From Acinetobacter proteolyticus (GTDB lineage Bacteria; Pseudomonadota; Gammaproteobacteria; Pseudomonadales; Moraxellaceae), in assembly GCF_000367945.1 (NCBI RefSeq), contig NZ_KB849179.1, positions 478,679 through 542,678 of the forward strand: a DNA stretch of 64,000 bases. The letters are read 5' to 3'. Both the position numbers and the translations under genes were made by a program. Positions within the stretch are counted from its first letter, which is position 1, and every line of letters begins with the position of its first letter. The notes below the pieces were generated by a model, which worked only from the letters and a program-made list of their open reading frames with translations, did no database searches and was not told where the DNA came from. Positions 1-9,879 of this stretch are shown piece by piece.

Positions 1-57
1 AAGGCTGTGGCAAGTTTAAAGGCGGGTCAGACTATTGTTAGTCCGCAAGCGGCTTAA
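1..57 (+). CDS. C-terminal end of an unidentified gene (5' partial)
   Basis: An open frame enters from the left edge and stops with TAA at 55-57, leaving 18 residues that end in PQAA. Nothing in so short a tail identifies a family. The next 100 bases hold no clear terminator hairpin. Confidence 0.5.
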   Translation, partial: KAVASLKAGQTIVSPQAA

Positions 58-180
58 ACAAATATTTCTCGAGTTTATGCGCTTAGTAAGTAATGTCCTT
101 TACTAAGTGTTTTTTTAACAAGCTGCGTTAATGTCATTGATCCGTTATGATAGACAGATCAGTTGAAGATATATAGCGCT

Positions 181-393
181 ATGGATAAGGACTTTAAGTC
201 AGAAACCTATATAGTAGATGAGCATATTACTGACACAATTCTATGGTTGATGCAGCATCAAGATATTTTTGATTCATTTCATTTTGATGTGCATAGTCAA
301 GAATTGTCAGTCACGCATGCAGCAGGTGTGGATATCATCCGTGTTGGCATGTTTTTAAATGCCAAATATGGCATTTTGGTGACATCAATTTAA
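181..393 (+). CDS. Small hypothetical protein, about 70 aa
   Basis: This is a short acidic protein of unknown function with no signal peptide or membrane segment, so it is probably cytoplasmic. I chose the ATG at 181; a TTG at 163 in the same frame would add six residues, and neither has a strong ribosome-binding site. The frame ends just before a strong two-way terminator shared with bioB, which is the expected layout for a real gene converging on bioB. No family recognised. Confidence 0.55.
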   Translation: MDKDFKSETYIVDEHITDTILWLMQHQDIFDSFHFDVHSQELSVTHAAGVDIIRVGMFLNAKYGILVTSI

Positions 394-401
394 TCATATC
401 T

Positions 402-435
402 AAAAAAAGCCTTGTCAGATGACAAGGCTTTTTTA
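402..435. terminator. Bidirectional terminator between the 70-aa gene and bioB
   Basis: The arms AGCCTTGTC and GACAAGGCT close a four-base loop. An A run lies on the left and a T run on the right, so it can end transcription from both sides. Confidence 0.85.
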
Positions 436-436
436 T

Positions 437-1438
437 TTATGCACTCATGGCATCGACAGAGAGTTCTGCAACAGTCGGTTTCGGTTTTTCCGCAGTTAAA
501 CCTAATTTGGCAAATAAGACCTGATCCTTACCTTCACCCGCATTTGGGGTGGTAAGGAGTTTTTCACCAGAGAAGAGTGAGTTTGCACCCGCCATAAAGG
601 CTAGCGCTTGGTCAGAATCGCTTAATGATTCACGACCCGCTGAAAGGCGAATATAACTGTGCGGCATAATGATACGTGCAACAGCAATGGTACGGATCCA
701 TTCAGTTACATCTAATTTTTCAACATTCGCCAGTGGTGTACCTTCAATTGGAACCAGCATGTTAATTGGCACAGATTCAGGATGTACTGGCATGGTTGCA
801 AGTTCATGTAATAAACCGATACGGTCATTACGGCTTTCACCTAAGCCAACAATACCGCCACTACATACTTTCATACCGGCTTGGCGAACATGATCTAAAG
901 TATCCAAGCGGTCGTCAAAAGTACGTGTGCTGATGATATGTGAATAATATTCACGAGAGGTGTCTAGGTTGTGATTGTAATAGTCTAAACCTGCATCTTT
1001 TAAGCGTTCCGCTTGAGATTGATTCAACATCCCTAAAGTCATACAGGTTTCTAGGCCCAATGCTTTCACTTCACGTACCATTTCTAGCACATAAGGCATA
1101 TCACGCTCATGCGGGTTACGCCAAGCGGCACCCATACAGAAACGCGATGAGCCAGATTCTTTTGCTGCAAGTGCTTCACGAATAACTTTATCAACGGCAA
1201 TGCGCTTTTCTGCTTCTAACTTAGAGTCATAACGAGCAGATTGCGAGCAATACTTACAATCTTCAGGACATTTACCTGTTTTGATTGAGAGTAGGGTGCT
1301 GACCTGAATCGTATTTGCTTGGAAATGCTGACGATGAACGCCTTGTGCTTGAAATACTAAGTCTAGAAAAGGTTGGTCATATAAAGCTTGGATTTCATCA
1401 CGAGTCCAGTCATTACGTAAAGTCATTGTTATATCCAT
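437..1438 (-). CDS. bioB: Biotin synthase
   Basis: BioB is a radical SAM enzyme that inserts sulfur into dethiobiotin, the last step of biotin synthesis. The CxxxCxxC motif of the SAM-binding [4Fe-4S] cluster is at C57, C61 and C64 (CPEDCKYC). Later family motifs around RFCMGAAWR and [10 protein letters not shown] are also present; these surround the second cluster and the active site. The length of 333 aa is normal for the family. It stands alone, without bioA, bioF, bioD or bioC next to it, and converges on the 70-aa gene. The ATG at 1438 follows no very strong ribosome-binding site. Confidence 0.97.
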   Translation of the reverse strand: MDITMTLRNDWTRDEIQALYDQPFLDLVFQAQGVHRQHFQANTIQVSTLLSIKTGKCPEDCKYCSQSARYDSKLEAEKRIAVDKVIREALAAKESGSSRFCMGAAWRNPHERDMPYVLEMVREVKALGLETCMTLGMLNQSQAERLKDAGLDYYNHNLDTSREYYSHIISTRTFDDRLDTLDHVRQAGMKVCSGGIVGLGESRNDRIGLLHELATMPVHPESVPINMLVPIEGTPLANVEKLDVTEWIRTIAVARIIMPHSYIRLSAGRESLSDSDQALAFMAGANSLFSGEKLLTTPNAGEGKDQVLFAKLGLTAEKPKPTVAELSVDAMSA

Positions 1439-1517
1439 GATGATTGATTACAGACATTGAGATTCATCATACAGAAATCGTGCCAAAGCCAAAGGGCAAA
1501 AAACATCATTTTTCTAT

Positions 1518-2642
1518 TCAGTGCACTTTTATTTGCTGCAATTGCTGTTGAATTGCCCAATCAATATGTACATTGACGATCTCATCGTGCAGCGTTTTTG
1601 CATCTTGCAATTGCGTTACGATCTCGGCTGAGTATGGAGCATTTCCTAGACCGATTGCAATATTACGCTTAAAGGATTGGTAGCCTGTACGGCGGATTGG
1701 GCTACCTTCTGTATTGGCTAAGAACGTTGCCTCATCCCATTGCCAAATCTCTAATAAGCTGATGTCATCTAAGTTATGTCTTGGATCAAAATCTGGAATA
1801 GACGCTTTTTTAGCAAAGCTATTCCAAGGGCAAATCAATTGGCAATCATCACAGCCAAAGATACGGTTGCCGATACCAGATCTTAATTCTTCAGGAATGA
1901 TGCCTTTATATTCAATGGTTAAATAAGCAATACACTTTCTAGCATCCAGCATATAAGGTTCAACAATCGCCTGTGTTGGGCAAATGTCGATACAAGCGGT
2001 ACATGAGCCACAATGTGCGCTGGCAGGTTGATCGAAGGGCAAGTCAAGTGACGTAAACAATTCACCCAACACAAAAAAAGAACCTGATTTTTTATGAATC
2101 AATAAGGTGTGCTTACCCGTCCATCCCATACCAGCACTTTCAGCCAAAGATTTTTCAAAAATAGGGGCTGAATCCGCAAAGGGACGTGACTCAAAATCGC
2201 CGACTTTTTCTTTAATACGAGTTGCTAGAGTCTTTAAACGTCCACGCATGACTTTATGGTAATCACGGCCACGTGCATAACGCGCAATAATGGCAGAATT
2301 GGGTTCAAATGGTACATAACGGGGCTTGGGTGATGCCACAAGATAGTTCATACGCACACAAATAATGCTTTTTGTACCAGGAACGAGCAAGGTCGGATCA
2401 GCACGCTTGTCTAAGTTTTCTTCTAGATAGTGCATATCTGCATGATAACCGCGTTCTAAATATTCTTTAAAACGTGGCATTTGATCTTGAGCATCTGGTT
2501 TGGCAATGACACAATCAGCAAAGCCCAAGTCTAATGCCTGTGCTTTGATCCAGTCTTTTAATGCTTGCGGGTCAAGCTGTTGTAACTTGATTTTATCAGG
2601 CGTTTTCTGAGACTGTGTTTGAGATGGTGTGCTTGAAGCCAT
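1518..2642 (-). CDS. queG: Epoxyqueuosine reductase
   Basis: QueG reduces epoxyqueuosine to queuosine at the wobble position of tRNAs with GUN anticodons, using cobalamin and two [4Fe-4S] clusters. The ferredoxin-like cysteines are clear: CGSCTACIDICP, then a second set in CDDCQLICPW. The C-terminal half also matches the family. I start it at the ATG at 2642 (MASSTP..., 374 aa). The frame stays open for 32 more codons upstream, but that extension would run into the divergent nnr gene. The two genes start 23 bp apart and share one promoter region. Confidence 0.95.
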   Translation of the reverse strand: MASSTPSQTQSQKTPDKIKLQQLDPQALKDWIKAQALDLGFADCVIAKPDAQDQMPRFKEYLERGYHADMHYLEENLDKRADPTLLVPGTKSIICVRMNYLVASPKPRYVPFEPNSAIIARYARGRDYHKVMRGRLKTLATRIKEKVGDFESRPFADSAPIFEKSLAESAGMGWTGKHTLLIHKKSGSFFVLGELFTSLDLPFDQPASAHCGSCTACIDICPTQAIVEPYMLDARKCIAYLTIEYKGIIPEELRSGIGNRIFGCDDCQLICPWNSFAKKASIPDFDPRHNLDDISLLEIWQWDEATFLANTEGSPIRRTGYQSFKRNIAIGLGNAPYSAEIVTQLQDAKTLHDEIVNVHIDWAIQQQLQQIKVH

Positions 2643-2665
2643 AAAACGATAATAAGGAGAAAAAC

Positions 2666-4159
2666 ATGCAAGCTGTAGTTTACCATAGCCGAAGTATCCA
2701 AGCATGGGAGCAACGTTGGTTTGCTCAGCAAAACTCATCTTTAGGGCTTATGCAGCAAGCGGCTTGGACAATTACACAACAGTTAATTCAACAATTTCAG
2801 CAAAATAAAATTCAAAAGATCGCAGTTTGGTGCGGGCAAGGCAATAATGCTGGTGATGGCTATTATATTGCTGCGTTTCTTAAGCAATACGGATTTAGCA
2901 TCACTGTGTTTGCAACAGAGCTTGGACAATCCGTGGATTTAAAACAAGCCGCAGATTATGCGCAGTCTCATCAAGTCGATAGTCAAAGTATTGATTATCT
3001 ATTGTCAGAAAATGCTGTTCATCAAGAACTTCCCACTTTTGATTGTCATATTGATGCTTTATTTGGCATTGGCCTCAACCGAATGCTAGATCCAAAATGG
3101 CAAGAAATTATTCAGCTTTATAATTTGCAAACAGGTTTAAAAGTCTCAATCGATATCCCCAGTGGTTTACAGGCCAATACTGGACAAGCTTTGCCTTGCG
3201 CGGTACAAGCCGATCAAACTTTTACGATCTTGGGCTACAAAGCAGGTTTATTTACTGGTCAAGCTAAGCAATATGTAGGAAAACTATATTTAGTCAGTCT
3301 GATCCCAACTGATGCAGAATTAAAACCACTTGCCTATCTATCACCTGAAAAAATTGTCTTACCCAAGCGTCAAGCTTTTGGTCACAAGGGCAGTTATGGA
3401 CATGTGCTTGTTGTGGGCGGCCATGCGGACATGGGCGGTGCAGTAATCATGGCGGCCGAAGCTGCGTTTCATGCAGGTGCAGGTAAAGTCAGTGTGGTCT
3501 GTCATGCTAAACATCATCAAGCCATTTTGGCACGCTCACCGAATATTATGGTGCGAGACATTAATGCCTTAGATCAGCCTGCCATTCAACAGTTATTAAC
3601 CCAAGTGGATGCCGTCTGTTTGGGTATGGGCTTAGGACGAGATAAATGGGCAGAGCAGATATATTTGCAATGGTTTGATTTACTCAAGCAAAACTCACAT
3701 TTAGAGGTTGTACTTGATGCTGATGGCTTGTGGTTTCTGGCCAAGTATCCACTACAATTAAATGATCATTTTTATGCAACGCCACATTCGGGTGAGGCCG
3801 CAACGCTGTTGGGATGTGCTGCTGCGGATATAGAACAAGACCGTATTGTTGCCATTCAACAGTTACAACACAAATTTGCAGGACAATGGGTGTTAAAAGG
3901 CGCGGGCAGTTTAATTTTAGAAGAACAATTATTTATTTGTACGCAGGGCAATGCGGGGATGGGCACAGGAGGTATGGGCGATGTGCTGGCAGGCATGATT
4001 GCCAGTTTAAAAGCCCAATTCCATCAACAGATTGCTTTGCATGAGATCGTCAGCCTGCATGCGCAGGCAGGTGATTTGTTGGCTGAGAAGGGGATGAGAG
4101 GATTACAAGCCCATGACATGGGAGGAATGATTTATCATGTGGTGAATCAATCAATCTAA
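2666..4159 (+). CDS. nnrD: Bifunctional NAD(P)H-hydrate epimerase / ADP-dependent dehydratase
   Basis: This cytoplasmic enzyme repairs hydrated NADH and NADPH. The N-terminal YjeF-type epimerase half (about 1-210) carries [10 protein letters not shown]. The C-terminal ribokinase-like dehydratase half (about 230-497) carries [12 protein letters not shown] and [11 protein letters not shown]. The 497-aa length fits the fused two-domain form. The ATG at 2666 follows AAGGAG at 2654-2659. It is divergent from queG and its end overlaps the end of ruvC by four bases, so these two genes converge with no room for a separate terminator. Confidence 0.95.
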   Translation: MQAVVYHSRSIQAWEQRWFAQQNSSLGLMQQAAWTITQQLIQQFQQNKIQKIAVWCGQGNNAGDGYYIAAFLKQYGFSITVFATELGQSVDLKQAADYAQSHQVDSQSIDYLLSENAVHQELPTFDCHIDALFGIGLNRMLDPKWQEIIQLYNLQTGLKVSIDIPSGLQANTGQALPCAVQADQTFTILGYKAGLFTGQAKQYVGKLYLVSLIPTDAELKPLAYLSPEKIVLPKRQAFGHKGSYGHVLVVGGHADMGGAVIMAAEAAFHAGAGKVSVVCHAKHHQAILARSPNIMVRDINALDQPAIQQLLTQVDAVCLGMGLGRDKWAEQIYLQWFDLLKQNSHLEVVLDADGLWFLAKYPLQLNDHFYATPHSGEAATLLGCAAADIEQDRIVAIQQLQHKFAGQWVLKGAGSLILEEQLFICTQGNAGMGTGGMGDVLAGMIASLKAQFHQQIALHEIVSLHAQAGDLLAEKGMRGLQAHDMGGMIYHVVNQSI

Positions 4160-4701
4160 CGGCGTCTGGTACTCGAGCGGCTACGTCCACGCGCCATACC
4201 ACCTAGAGCATTTAACACAGCCATCTTACTCATACTTCCAGAAGCATGGGCGTGACAAATTGCAGCAGCAAGTGCATCGGCAGCATCGGCCTGTGGCTTA
4301 ATGGTCAAATTGAGTAGACGCATGACCATCATTTGTACTTGTTCTTTATCAGCAGCGCCGTAACCGACAACTGACTGCTTGATTTGACGTGCTGTGTATT
4401 CTGCAACCTGTAAATCCAGATTCACCAGTGCAGCAATTGCCGCACCACGGGCCTGACCAAGCTTTAAAGCAGAGTCGGGGTTTTGTGCCATGAAGACTTG
4501 TTCGACCGCTGCTTCTGTTGGGCCATGAAATTTAACGATACGTTCGACACCTGCAAAAATACGTTTTAAGCGTTCAGGCATGCCTTGGGTTTCAGTACGA
4601 ATGGTTCCTGCATCAACAAACCGCAGCTTATTGCCATCTTTTTCGATAATTCCATAACCTGTTAAGCGTGAACCAGGGTCAATACCAATAATTAATGACA
4701 T
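4156..4701 (-). CDS. ruvC: Crossover junction endodeoxyribonuclease RuvC
   Basis: RuvC cuts Holliday junctions after RuvAB branch migration. The opening [14 protein letters not shown] gives the first catalytic Asp (D8). The Glu in [11 protein letters not shown] and the two Asp in [16 protein letters not shown] complete the four-acid active site. The 181-aa length is typical, and the C-terminus is Arg/Ser-rich. ruvA and ruvB are not adjacent. Its 3' end overlaps nnr by four bases. Confidence 0.97.
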   Translation of the reverse strand: MSLIIGIDPGSRLTGYGIIEKDGNKLRFVDAGTIRTETQGMPERLKRIFAGVERIVKFHGPTEAAVEQVFMAQNPDSALKLGQARGAAIAALVNLDLQVAEYTARQIKQSVVGYGAADKEQVQMMVMRLLNLTIKPQADAADALAAAICHAHASGSMSKMAVLNALGGMARGRSRSSTRRR

Positions 4702-5030
4702 GAAGCACTATAAAAATAAAAGATTGCCAATATTGTTACATAATGGACTTTTTGCTGCATAGCTTTTTTGTAGTATTTTGAATTATAAGAAAATAGTTGT
4801 TTTATTGAACAATTCTGAAACTATTCAGAGCCAATAATTTTCAATTAAAAATAATAAAAACTTGGGGGAATGATATCGTTACCAAAATAAAAATTTATCT
4901 TCAGCCTGTTTAATCGCCGTTAGTAGCGTAGGAGTCATTGTTAAAAAATAGTGATAGTATTCGTTAAAATGTAAGTAATAGATTTTGAGTTTATACGGTT
5001 ACTGACAGATTAGAAATGGAGATGAATAAA
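4702..5030. other. Intergenic region, ruvC to 5031 gene
   Basis: About 330 bp, very AT-rich, between two divergent genes. It should hold both promoters. I see no convincing RNA gene, repeat or open frame. Confidence 0.4.
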
Positions 5031-5525
5031 ATGAATAAATCTAAAAAGCTTACTTTAATGGCTTTATTAATATTAACCGGATTGAATGTTCATGCAGATG
5101 AAATATTAACAGCTCAACAAGCAAAGAGTATTTTAACTGATGAGAACCAGATATTACCGGAGACTAAGCAACTATTCCTAAGCGGTGCATTTTCAAAAAA
5201 GAAGTTTATTTCAGATGCAGAGTCTTATACTGGTTATTATTTAGCGAATAAAAAGCTGAATTTTATGAATTTTGGTGTTCTTGCATACCAAGTTATACAT
5301 TTTTCAGTTGATGTTGGTTGTTGTATTGGTTCTGAAAACGCACTTATTTTAGCGCCTAAATCCAATTCAAATTTGGCTGGTCTTCAGACGTTTGCAAAAG
5401 AGCATCAATGTGTAATTGACAGTAGTAGCGTGGTTTCAGATTTACCAGATCAAGTGTCAGTAAAATTAATATCAAAAGCTAAAACATCAAAATTACTTTC
5501 AATTTCTTGTAAAGTTGATCGGTAA
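5031..5525 (+). CDS. Secreted hypothetical protein, 164 aa
   Basis: A Sec-type signal peptide is visible (Lys-rich start, hydrophobic core LTLMALLILTGL, likely cleavage after VHA), so the mature protein of about 140 aa should be periplasmic. It contains a CC pair (VGCCIG) and further Cys near the C-terminus (QCVID, ISCKV), which suggests disulfides. I chose the ATG at 5031 because GGAG lies nine bases upstream; ATGs at 5016 and 5022 are in the same frame but have poorer sites. I recognise no family. Confidence 0.7.
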   Translation: MNKSKKLTLMALLILTGLNVHADEILTAQQAKSILTDENQILPETKQLFLSGAFSKKKFISDAESYTGYYLANKKLNFMNFGVLAYQVIHFSVDVGCCIGSENALILAPKSNSNLAGLQTFAKEHQCVIDSSSVVSDLPDQVSVKLISKAKTSKLLSISCKVDR

Positions 5526-5580
5526 ATTAATGATTTTATAAGAACAATCTATCCTTGATCATCAAAGTGTGAATAATTGT

Positions 5581-5976
5581 ATGAAATTAGCCCAAATTCT
5601 TCTAACGCTTTGGTTTCTTTCTTTGAACAGCCATACCTTTGCCCAACTGACAGATGTGGTTGTTCCACCCACTATGATTAAAACTGAAAAAGAAAATAAC
5701 CAAGCCCGAAATATTTCACGGTTTAAGCTCAATGTTTATAACAAGGTGATGCAAGCTTGGGAACAACCCGCTGATAGCCATGGCCAAATTGCTACTGCAC
5801 GAATCTGGTTGTACGATGAGGGGAATATTGAAAAATTAATTGTGGAAAGTGATCATTCGGAGATGATTAAAACTGCTGAAAAAGCAATTAAGGTTGTAGC
5901 TCCATTTACTCTTCCTGAAGATATTGATGATTTAAGTAAGCTTAAAATATTGAATATACGTTTTAAGTCATGGTAA
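5581..5976 (+). CDS. Secreted protein with TonB C-terminal-like domain
   Basis: A signal peptide (hydrophobic IL-LTLWFLSL, cleavage near TFAQ) precedes a domain of about 90 residues. That domain resembles the C-terminal domain of TonB or TolA in its pattern: an amphipathic helix (YNKVMQAWEQP), then ATARIWLYDEGNI and an A-rich helix before the last strand. It lacks the membrane anchor and Pro-rich linker of a working TonB. It follows the 5031 gene by 55 bp and may be cotranscribed. A GTG at 5569 is an alternative start. The TonB-like reading is a fold-level guess. Confidence 0.65.
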   Translation: MKLAQILLTLWFLSLNSHTFAQLTDVVVPPTMIKTEKENNQARNISRFKLNVYNKVMQAWEQPADSHGQIATARIWLYDEGNIEKLIVESDHSEMIKTAEKAIKVVAPFTLPEDIDDLSKLKILNIRFKSW

Positions 5977-6122
5977 TTTTTTATCATCCAAAAAATGGGG
6001 GAATAGAAAATGCTAATTAAGGATAAAATAGCCTTGTTTTAATTGTTCACCTATTGGTGCTCTAGGATGCTTAAAAAAGTGTAAAAACTAGAAAATTGAT
6101 TGTTAAATGTTCGTTGAATAGC

Positions 6123-6151
6123 TAAATTATGCAATTTACTTGCATAATTTA
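6123..6151. repeat. Perfect 11-bp inverted repeat upstream of tRNA-fMet
   Basis: TAAATTATGCA and TGCATAATTTA flank a seven-base loop. No T run follows on either side, so it is not a typical terminator. It could be a protein-binding site or part of the upstream transcript. Confidence 0.5.
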
Positions 6152-6204
6152 ATTTAAGGGCGTATAAAGCATCTCATTGATCAGATGTGATGATCAAATG
6201 TTGA

Positions 6205-6281
<77 letters not shown>

Positions 6282-6469
6282 ATTTAAAAGTTAATTGAAT
6301 ATTAGCTCTGTGATTATTGAATTGTTGTCTTATGAAGAAATTAGACGGCAAAAGTTAGCTGAAATAACCCTAAAGAAAGCTAAAAATTATTAGATTCTAG
6401 AATTGTAGTTATCCTCTCTCAATTAATCTAGCGTTATAGTAAATCCAAATCGATCACTTGAGCTCAGGA

Positions 6470-6703
6470 ATGAGTGATTTTGTGTTGAAAATTATTAATG
6501 AATGGCGTGTAGCCAAAGCCATAAATGGCAATGAGATTTGTGTGCGAATCATCCCTTTAAAGCGTCAGCAAAATACGTTGAATGGCTCTAAATGGGTGGA
6601 AGTAGGAAAGAAAGTACTGTTGGAATCAGGTCAAGAAATTGACTTTAATCTAGACGGGAAAAGTTTCTATACCGATGTTAATCAACTTTATCGATTGACA
6701 TAA
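6470..6703 (+). CDS. Small hypothetical protein, 77 aa
   Basis: A short, basic, soluble-looking protein with no signal peptide. The ATG at 6470 has AGGA close upstream; a TTG at 6458 is in the same frame. The C-terminal half (GSKWVEVGKKVLLESGQEIDFN) looks like a small beta-rich fold. It sits alone between the initiator tRNA and the first cold-shock gene. No family recognised. Confidence 0.55.
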   Translation: MSDFVLKIINEWRVAKAINGNEICVRIIPLKRQQNTLNGSKWVEVGKKVLLESGQEIDFNLDGKSFYTDVNQLYRLT

Positions 6704-6813
6704 ATGGTTCACATACTTGTAGTATCTATTTAATACAGATAGATTGTATTAAATCATAACGTAAAAGTTTTGATTTAATTCATAAATGAACAAAGTTTAA
6801 AAGGTTTAAAGGT

Positions 6814-7023
6814 ATGTCTGATACAGTTACTGGTACTGTTAAGTGGTTCAACGAAACTAAAGGTTTTGGTTTTATTCAAGCTGACTCTGGCGAAGACGTT
6901 TTTGCTCATTTCAGCGAAATCCAAAGCAAGGGCTTCAAAGTATTGAATGAAGGCCAACGTGTTTCGTTTGTTCTTGGTCAAGGTAAAAAAGGACCACAAG
7001 CAACTCTAATTACTGTTATCTAA
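6814..7023 (+). CDS. Cold-shock protein (CspA family), copy 1
   Basis: A 69-aa OB-fold nucleic-acid chaperone that binds single-stranded RNA and DNA. Both RNA-binding motifs are intact: RNP1-like KGFGFIQ and RNP2-like DVFAHF. AAAGGT lies just upstream of the ATG. The protein is about 90% identical to the second copy at 7482, and the first 30 bases or so of the two coding regions are identical. That is consistent with a tandem duplication. Confidence 0.96.
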   Translation: MSDTVTGTVKWFNETKGFGFIQADSGEDVFAHFSEIQSKGFKVLNEGQRVSFVLGQGKKGPQATLITVI

Positions 7024-7046
7024 TTACTTTAGACCAGTGAAAAAAA

Positions 7047-7072
7047 AGCTCACACTCTGTGGGCTTTTTTTG
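7047..7072 (+). terminator. Terminator of cold-shock gene copy 1
   Basis: AGCTCACA pairs with TGTGGGCT around CTC and is followed by T7. The copy-2 terminator is similar, with arms AGCTCA and TGGGCT. Confidence 0.85.
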
Positions 7073-7481
7073 TGCCTGAAAAAACCTGAAATCGTTAGGG
7101 GATGATGGATATTTGCGAGCAAAGGGAAATGAAATAATATGTTAAAAATTTATATAAAAAGCAGAATTTTGAATGTTGAATAAAATAAAATATTATAACC
7201 ATATGAATATTAAAGTAAAAAAATAGTACTATTCACTAATCTTGGCAAAATGATTTGCTGAAAAACATCATTTAAGCCAACTGGAAAAGATAGAGATTGC
7301 GTGAAAAATGTAAAGTCGTGTATAGTAAAACTGACTAGAAGAATAACACTGTTGATTCAGAAAATCTTTGATCTCGTAGTTTTAGACAAACCTTTCGTTT
7401 TATCAGATTTCCTTTCAAAGTTTATGATTCCAAGTTGCTTGCTGCTAAGCGCCCCAATTTTTTAAATATAGGTTTAAGTAT
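7073..7481. other. Long leader/intergenic region before cold-shock copy 2
   Basis: About 410 bp without an open frame. Cold-shock genes usually have long structured 5' leaders, so part of this is probably untranslated leader. I can define no promoter with confidence. Confidence 0.4.
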
Positions 7482-7694
7482 ATGTCTGATACAGTTACTG
7501 GTACTGTTAAGTGGTTTAACGAAACTAAAGGTTTTGGCTTTATTCATGCAGATTCTGGGCAAGATGTTTTTGCTCATTTCAGTGAAATTCAAAGCTCTGG
7601 CTTCAAAGTTCTAAAAGAAGGTCAACGTGTTTCATTTATTTTAGGTGAAGGCAAAAAAGGACCTCAAGCTACTCAAATTACTGTGATCCAATAA
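7482..7694 (+). CDS. Cold-shock protein (CspA family), copy 2
   Basis: A 70-aa OB-fold cold-shock protein with intact KGFGFIH and DVFAHF motifs. It differs from copy 1 at seven positions (Q22H, E27Q, K39S, N45K, V53I, Q56E, L65Q) and by one extra C-terminal Gln. It has its own terminator and a long upstream region, so the two copies are separate transcription units that could respond to different conditions. Confidence 0.96.
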   Translation: MSDTVTGTVKWFNETKGFGFIHADSGQDVFAHFSEIQSSGFKVLKEGQRVSFILGEGKKGPQATQITVIQ

Positions 7695-7710
7695 TCTTAG
7701 ATCAGTAAAT

Positions 7711-7741
7711 AAAAAAAGCTCACGATTGATGGGCTTTTTTT
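7711..7741 (+). terminator. Terminator of cold-shock gene copy 2
   Basis: AGCTCA pairs with TGGGCT around a seven-base loop, with T7 after it. Confidence 0.8.
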
Positions 7742-7942
7742 ATGGCTATCCTTTCTGCATGTTCTCCTTTTGTATAATTCGGTTTATTTTGAAATTTTCT
7801 GAATAAACTGCCATTTTTTGTCATAAATTCACCATCTGGTTGAAAAATTGCACTAGTCAGATATACGACTTTTTGCTAATTTATTCTTGTTAATTTATTA
7901 GGCAAATTAACAAGTGTAGTACATTTAATGAGCGTTAGAGTT

Positions 7943-8059
7943 ATGGAAAACTTGGAGCCGTATGCTCAAGGGTTTGAGCAAGAAGTTCATGTACATTGTA
8001 AAAGATCTTTAGGTACGTTGTTGTTCAGCTTTGTGGTCTTGATTGCAACCAGCCTATAA
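7943..8059 (+). CDS. Small membrane protein, 38 aa
   Basis: The frame encodes a charged N-terminal half (MENLEPYAQGFEQEVHVH) followed by CKRSLG and one hydrophobic segment, TLLFSFVVLIATSL, at the very C-terminus. That is the layout of a tail-anchored small membrane protein. A second in-frame ATG at 7928 would add five residues; neither start has a strong ribosome-binding site. A tight terminator starts seven bases after the stop, which supports a real transcript. No family recognised. Confidence 0.5.
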   Translation: MENLEPYAQGFEQEVHVHCKRSLGTLLFSFVVLIATSL

Positions 8060-8065
8060 GAGAGA

Positions 8066-8088
8066 AAAGCACCTTCGGGTGCTTTTTT
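8066..8088 (+). terminator. Terminator after the 38-aa gene
   Basis: AAAGCACC and GGTGCTTT close a TTCG tetraloop and run into T6. Confidence 0.9.
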
Positions 8089-8278
8089 AATGTTCATTTC
8101 TAAATTCTATTTAGAGTTTTAAGGGATTTGATCGTTGGCTGAGCTTATAAATCAATAAATAAAAATATTTAGAAAATAACCTATCAAAATTACTGAAAGA
8201 TTCTGGTTTTATTACTCATTTTTTTTGCGATAAAATTTAGCAATTGATTAATAAGTAATTGTTTTAGGTGAATTTCAA

Positions 8279-9697
8279 ATGTATAGCGGTATAAATAAGC
8301 CTGCGCATTTAGATGATGTTATTTTTAAAGAAAGTAAAGCATATAAAAATTCGAATGAGTGGAGCTGGGTAAATCCGAAACATGGTCAGTTTGATCATCC
8401 TGCAAACTATTATGAAAGTTCCTTAGCGGACTGGCATTGTTTTGATGCGCTTAATTCAGATCAAGTCTGTGATGTTGTGGTGATCGGTGGCGGATTGTTG
8501 GGTGCTTCAACAGCATTGCATTTGGCTGAACAAGGTGTAGATACCATTTTAGTTGAAAAGAACCGAATTGGTTCAGCCGCTTCGGGCCGAAATGGCGGGC
8601 AGCTCACGCCCGGCTTAGCCCGTTGGGAAGCTGAGGAGATGATTAAGCGGTTTAGCTATGAAGATGCTAAAAAACTTTGGCATTTTACCTCTACTGAGGC
8701 GATGTCTTTAATTGATCAAATTGCAGCAAAATATGCTGTCAACTTAGCACGTAAACGTGGACATATTACCGCTGCTGTACATGAAGGACATTTGATTGCT
8801 TTGACTCAAGGTGCAGATGCCAGAAAGTATTTGGGCGAAGATCATACACAGGTTGTTGGTGAATACGAGCTTAAGGCTTTAATCAAATCTGATCTGTATA
8901 AGGGTGGTTTGGTTGATGACTTGGGTGGTCATATTCATCCATTGGCATTGAACCGAGCCCTAGTACACGGCTTCTGTCAGAATGGTGGGCAGGTGTTTGA
9001 ACAAACGGAAGTGTTGTCGATCACTGAGCAAGTCGATGGTGTTTATGTACAGGCCGCATCGGGTGTAATAAAAGCACGTAAAAGTGTGGTCATTGCGGTA
9101 CATCATAATGCATTTAAACTGCTTCCAGAGAAGAAGCAAACAGCCATCCCATTTCATACCTACATTGCTGTTACTGCACCTTTACAACAGCCATTAATGG
9201 ATTTGTTGCCGCAAGATCATCCTGTTTACGATACGCAATTACAGATTGATTACTATCGTGGAGTCTCCAAAAACCGTTTACTGTTTGGTGGGCAAGGAAC
9301 AGGAACAAGTTGGTCTGCCGCTAAGATAAATCAGTACTTACTTGGGCGAATTCACAAAGTTTTCCCTCAACTGGAGAATGTTGAGATGGATTTCTGTTGG
9401 AGTGGGGTGAGTGACCTGACCATGAATGGCGCGACAGATAACCGTAAGTTTGGAAATAAGTATCCAATTTATGCAGTACATGGTTGGAGTGGGCATGGTG
9501 TGGCACAAACGGTACGAATTGGTAAAGCAATTGCAGATGATTTTTCTGGTGCAAATGCAGATTATGCAATGCTCACCCAAATTCAGCACAGCGATATTTT
9601 ATTTGGTCGTTTATTGGCACCGTTAGCGATTCCAATGTCTAAAGGGTGGTATGGCGTTACTGGGATGCTGAATCCCGGAAAAATGGTATCGTTTTAA
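8279..9697 (+). CDS. FAD-dependent amine oxidoreductase (DAO family, PuuB/OrdL-like)
   Basis: A 472-aa flavoprotein of the D-amino-acid oxidase superfamily. The FAD-binding Rossmann motif is VVIGGGLLGASTALHLAE (about 66-83). SGRNGGQLTPG follows, a block typical of gamma-glutamylputrescine oxidase and related enzymes. The C-terminal GWSGHGVAQT is the second flavin-binding block. It probably oxidises an amine or amino acid with release of aldehyde and hydrogen peroxide, but the substrate is not shown by context: no puu genes are adjacent. The start has TAGGTGA upstream. Confidence 0.88.
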   Translation: MYSGINKPAHLDDVIFKESKAYKNSNEWSWVNPKHGQFDHPANYYESSLADWHCFDALNSDQVCDVVVIGGGLLGASTALHLAEQGVDTILVEKNRIGSAASGRNGGQLTPGLARWEAEEMIKRFSYEDAKKLWHFTSTEAMSLIDQIAAKYAVNLARKRGHITAAVHEGHLIALTQGADARKYLGEDHTQVVGEYELKALIKSDLYKGGLVDDLGGHIHPLALNRALVHGFCQNGGQVFEQTEVLSITEQVDGVYVQAASGVIKARKSVVIAVHHNAFKLLPEKKQTAIPFHTYIAVTAPLQQPLMDLLPQDHPVYDTQLQIDYYRGVSKNRLLFGGQGTGTSWSAAKINQYLLGRIHKVFPQLENVEMDFCWSGVSDLTMNGATDNRKFGNKYPIYAVHGWSGHGVAQTVRIGKAIADDFSGANADYAMLTQIQHSDILFGRLLAPLAIPMSKGWYGVTGMLNPGKMVSF

Positions 9698-9714
9698 TCT
9701 GCGTTCTTATTTGG

Positions 9715-9746
9715 AAAAAATGTTTCTTCAATGTGAGGCATTTTTT
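9715..9746 (+). terminator. Possible terminator after the oxidoreductase gene
   Basis: AAAAAATG and CATTTTTT pair around a 16-base loop. The stem is A-T rich, so this is a weak call. Confidence 0.4.
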
Positions 9747-9879
9747 CTAGTCTCTAATGAAAAAAGTTGTATAAAGCATGGCCTGATCGAAAGCTACGAC
9801 AACTGACTGATTAGGCTTTATTTTATTCTATATATGAGTAAATATAATATGTTAGGCTAAATAAAAAAGGATGACGTCC

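Noticed and set aside
669..1185. Plus-strand frames inside bioB
   Set aside because: They are antisense shadows of a conserved gene and have no ribosome-binding sites.
9321..9589. Minus-strand frames inside the FAD oxidoreductase gene
   Set aside because: They lie wholly within a well-supported coding gene and their products show no family features.
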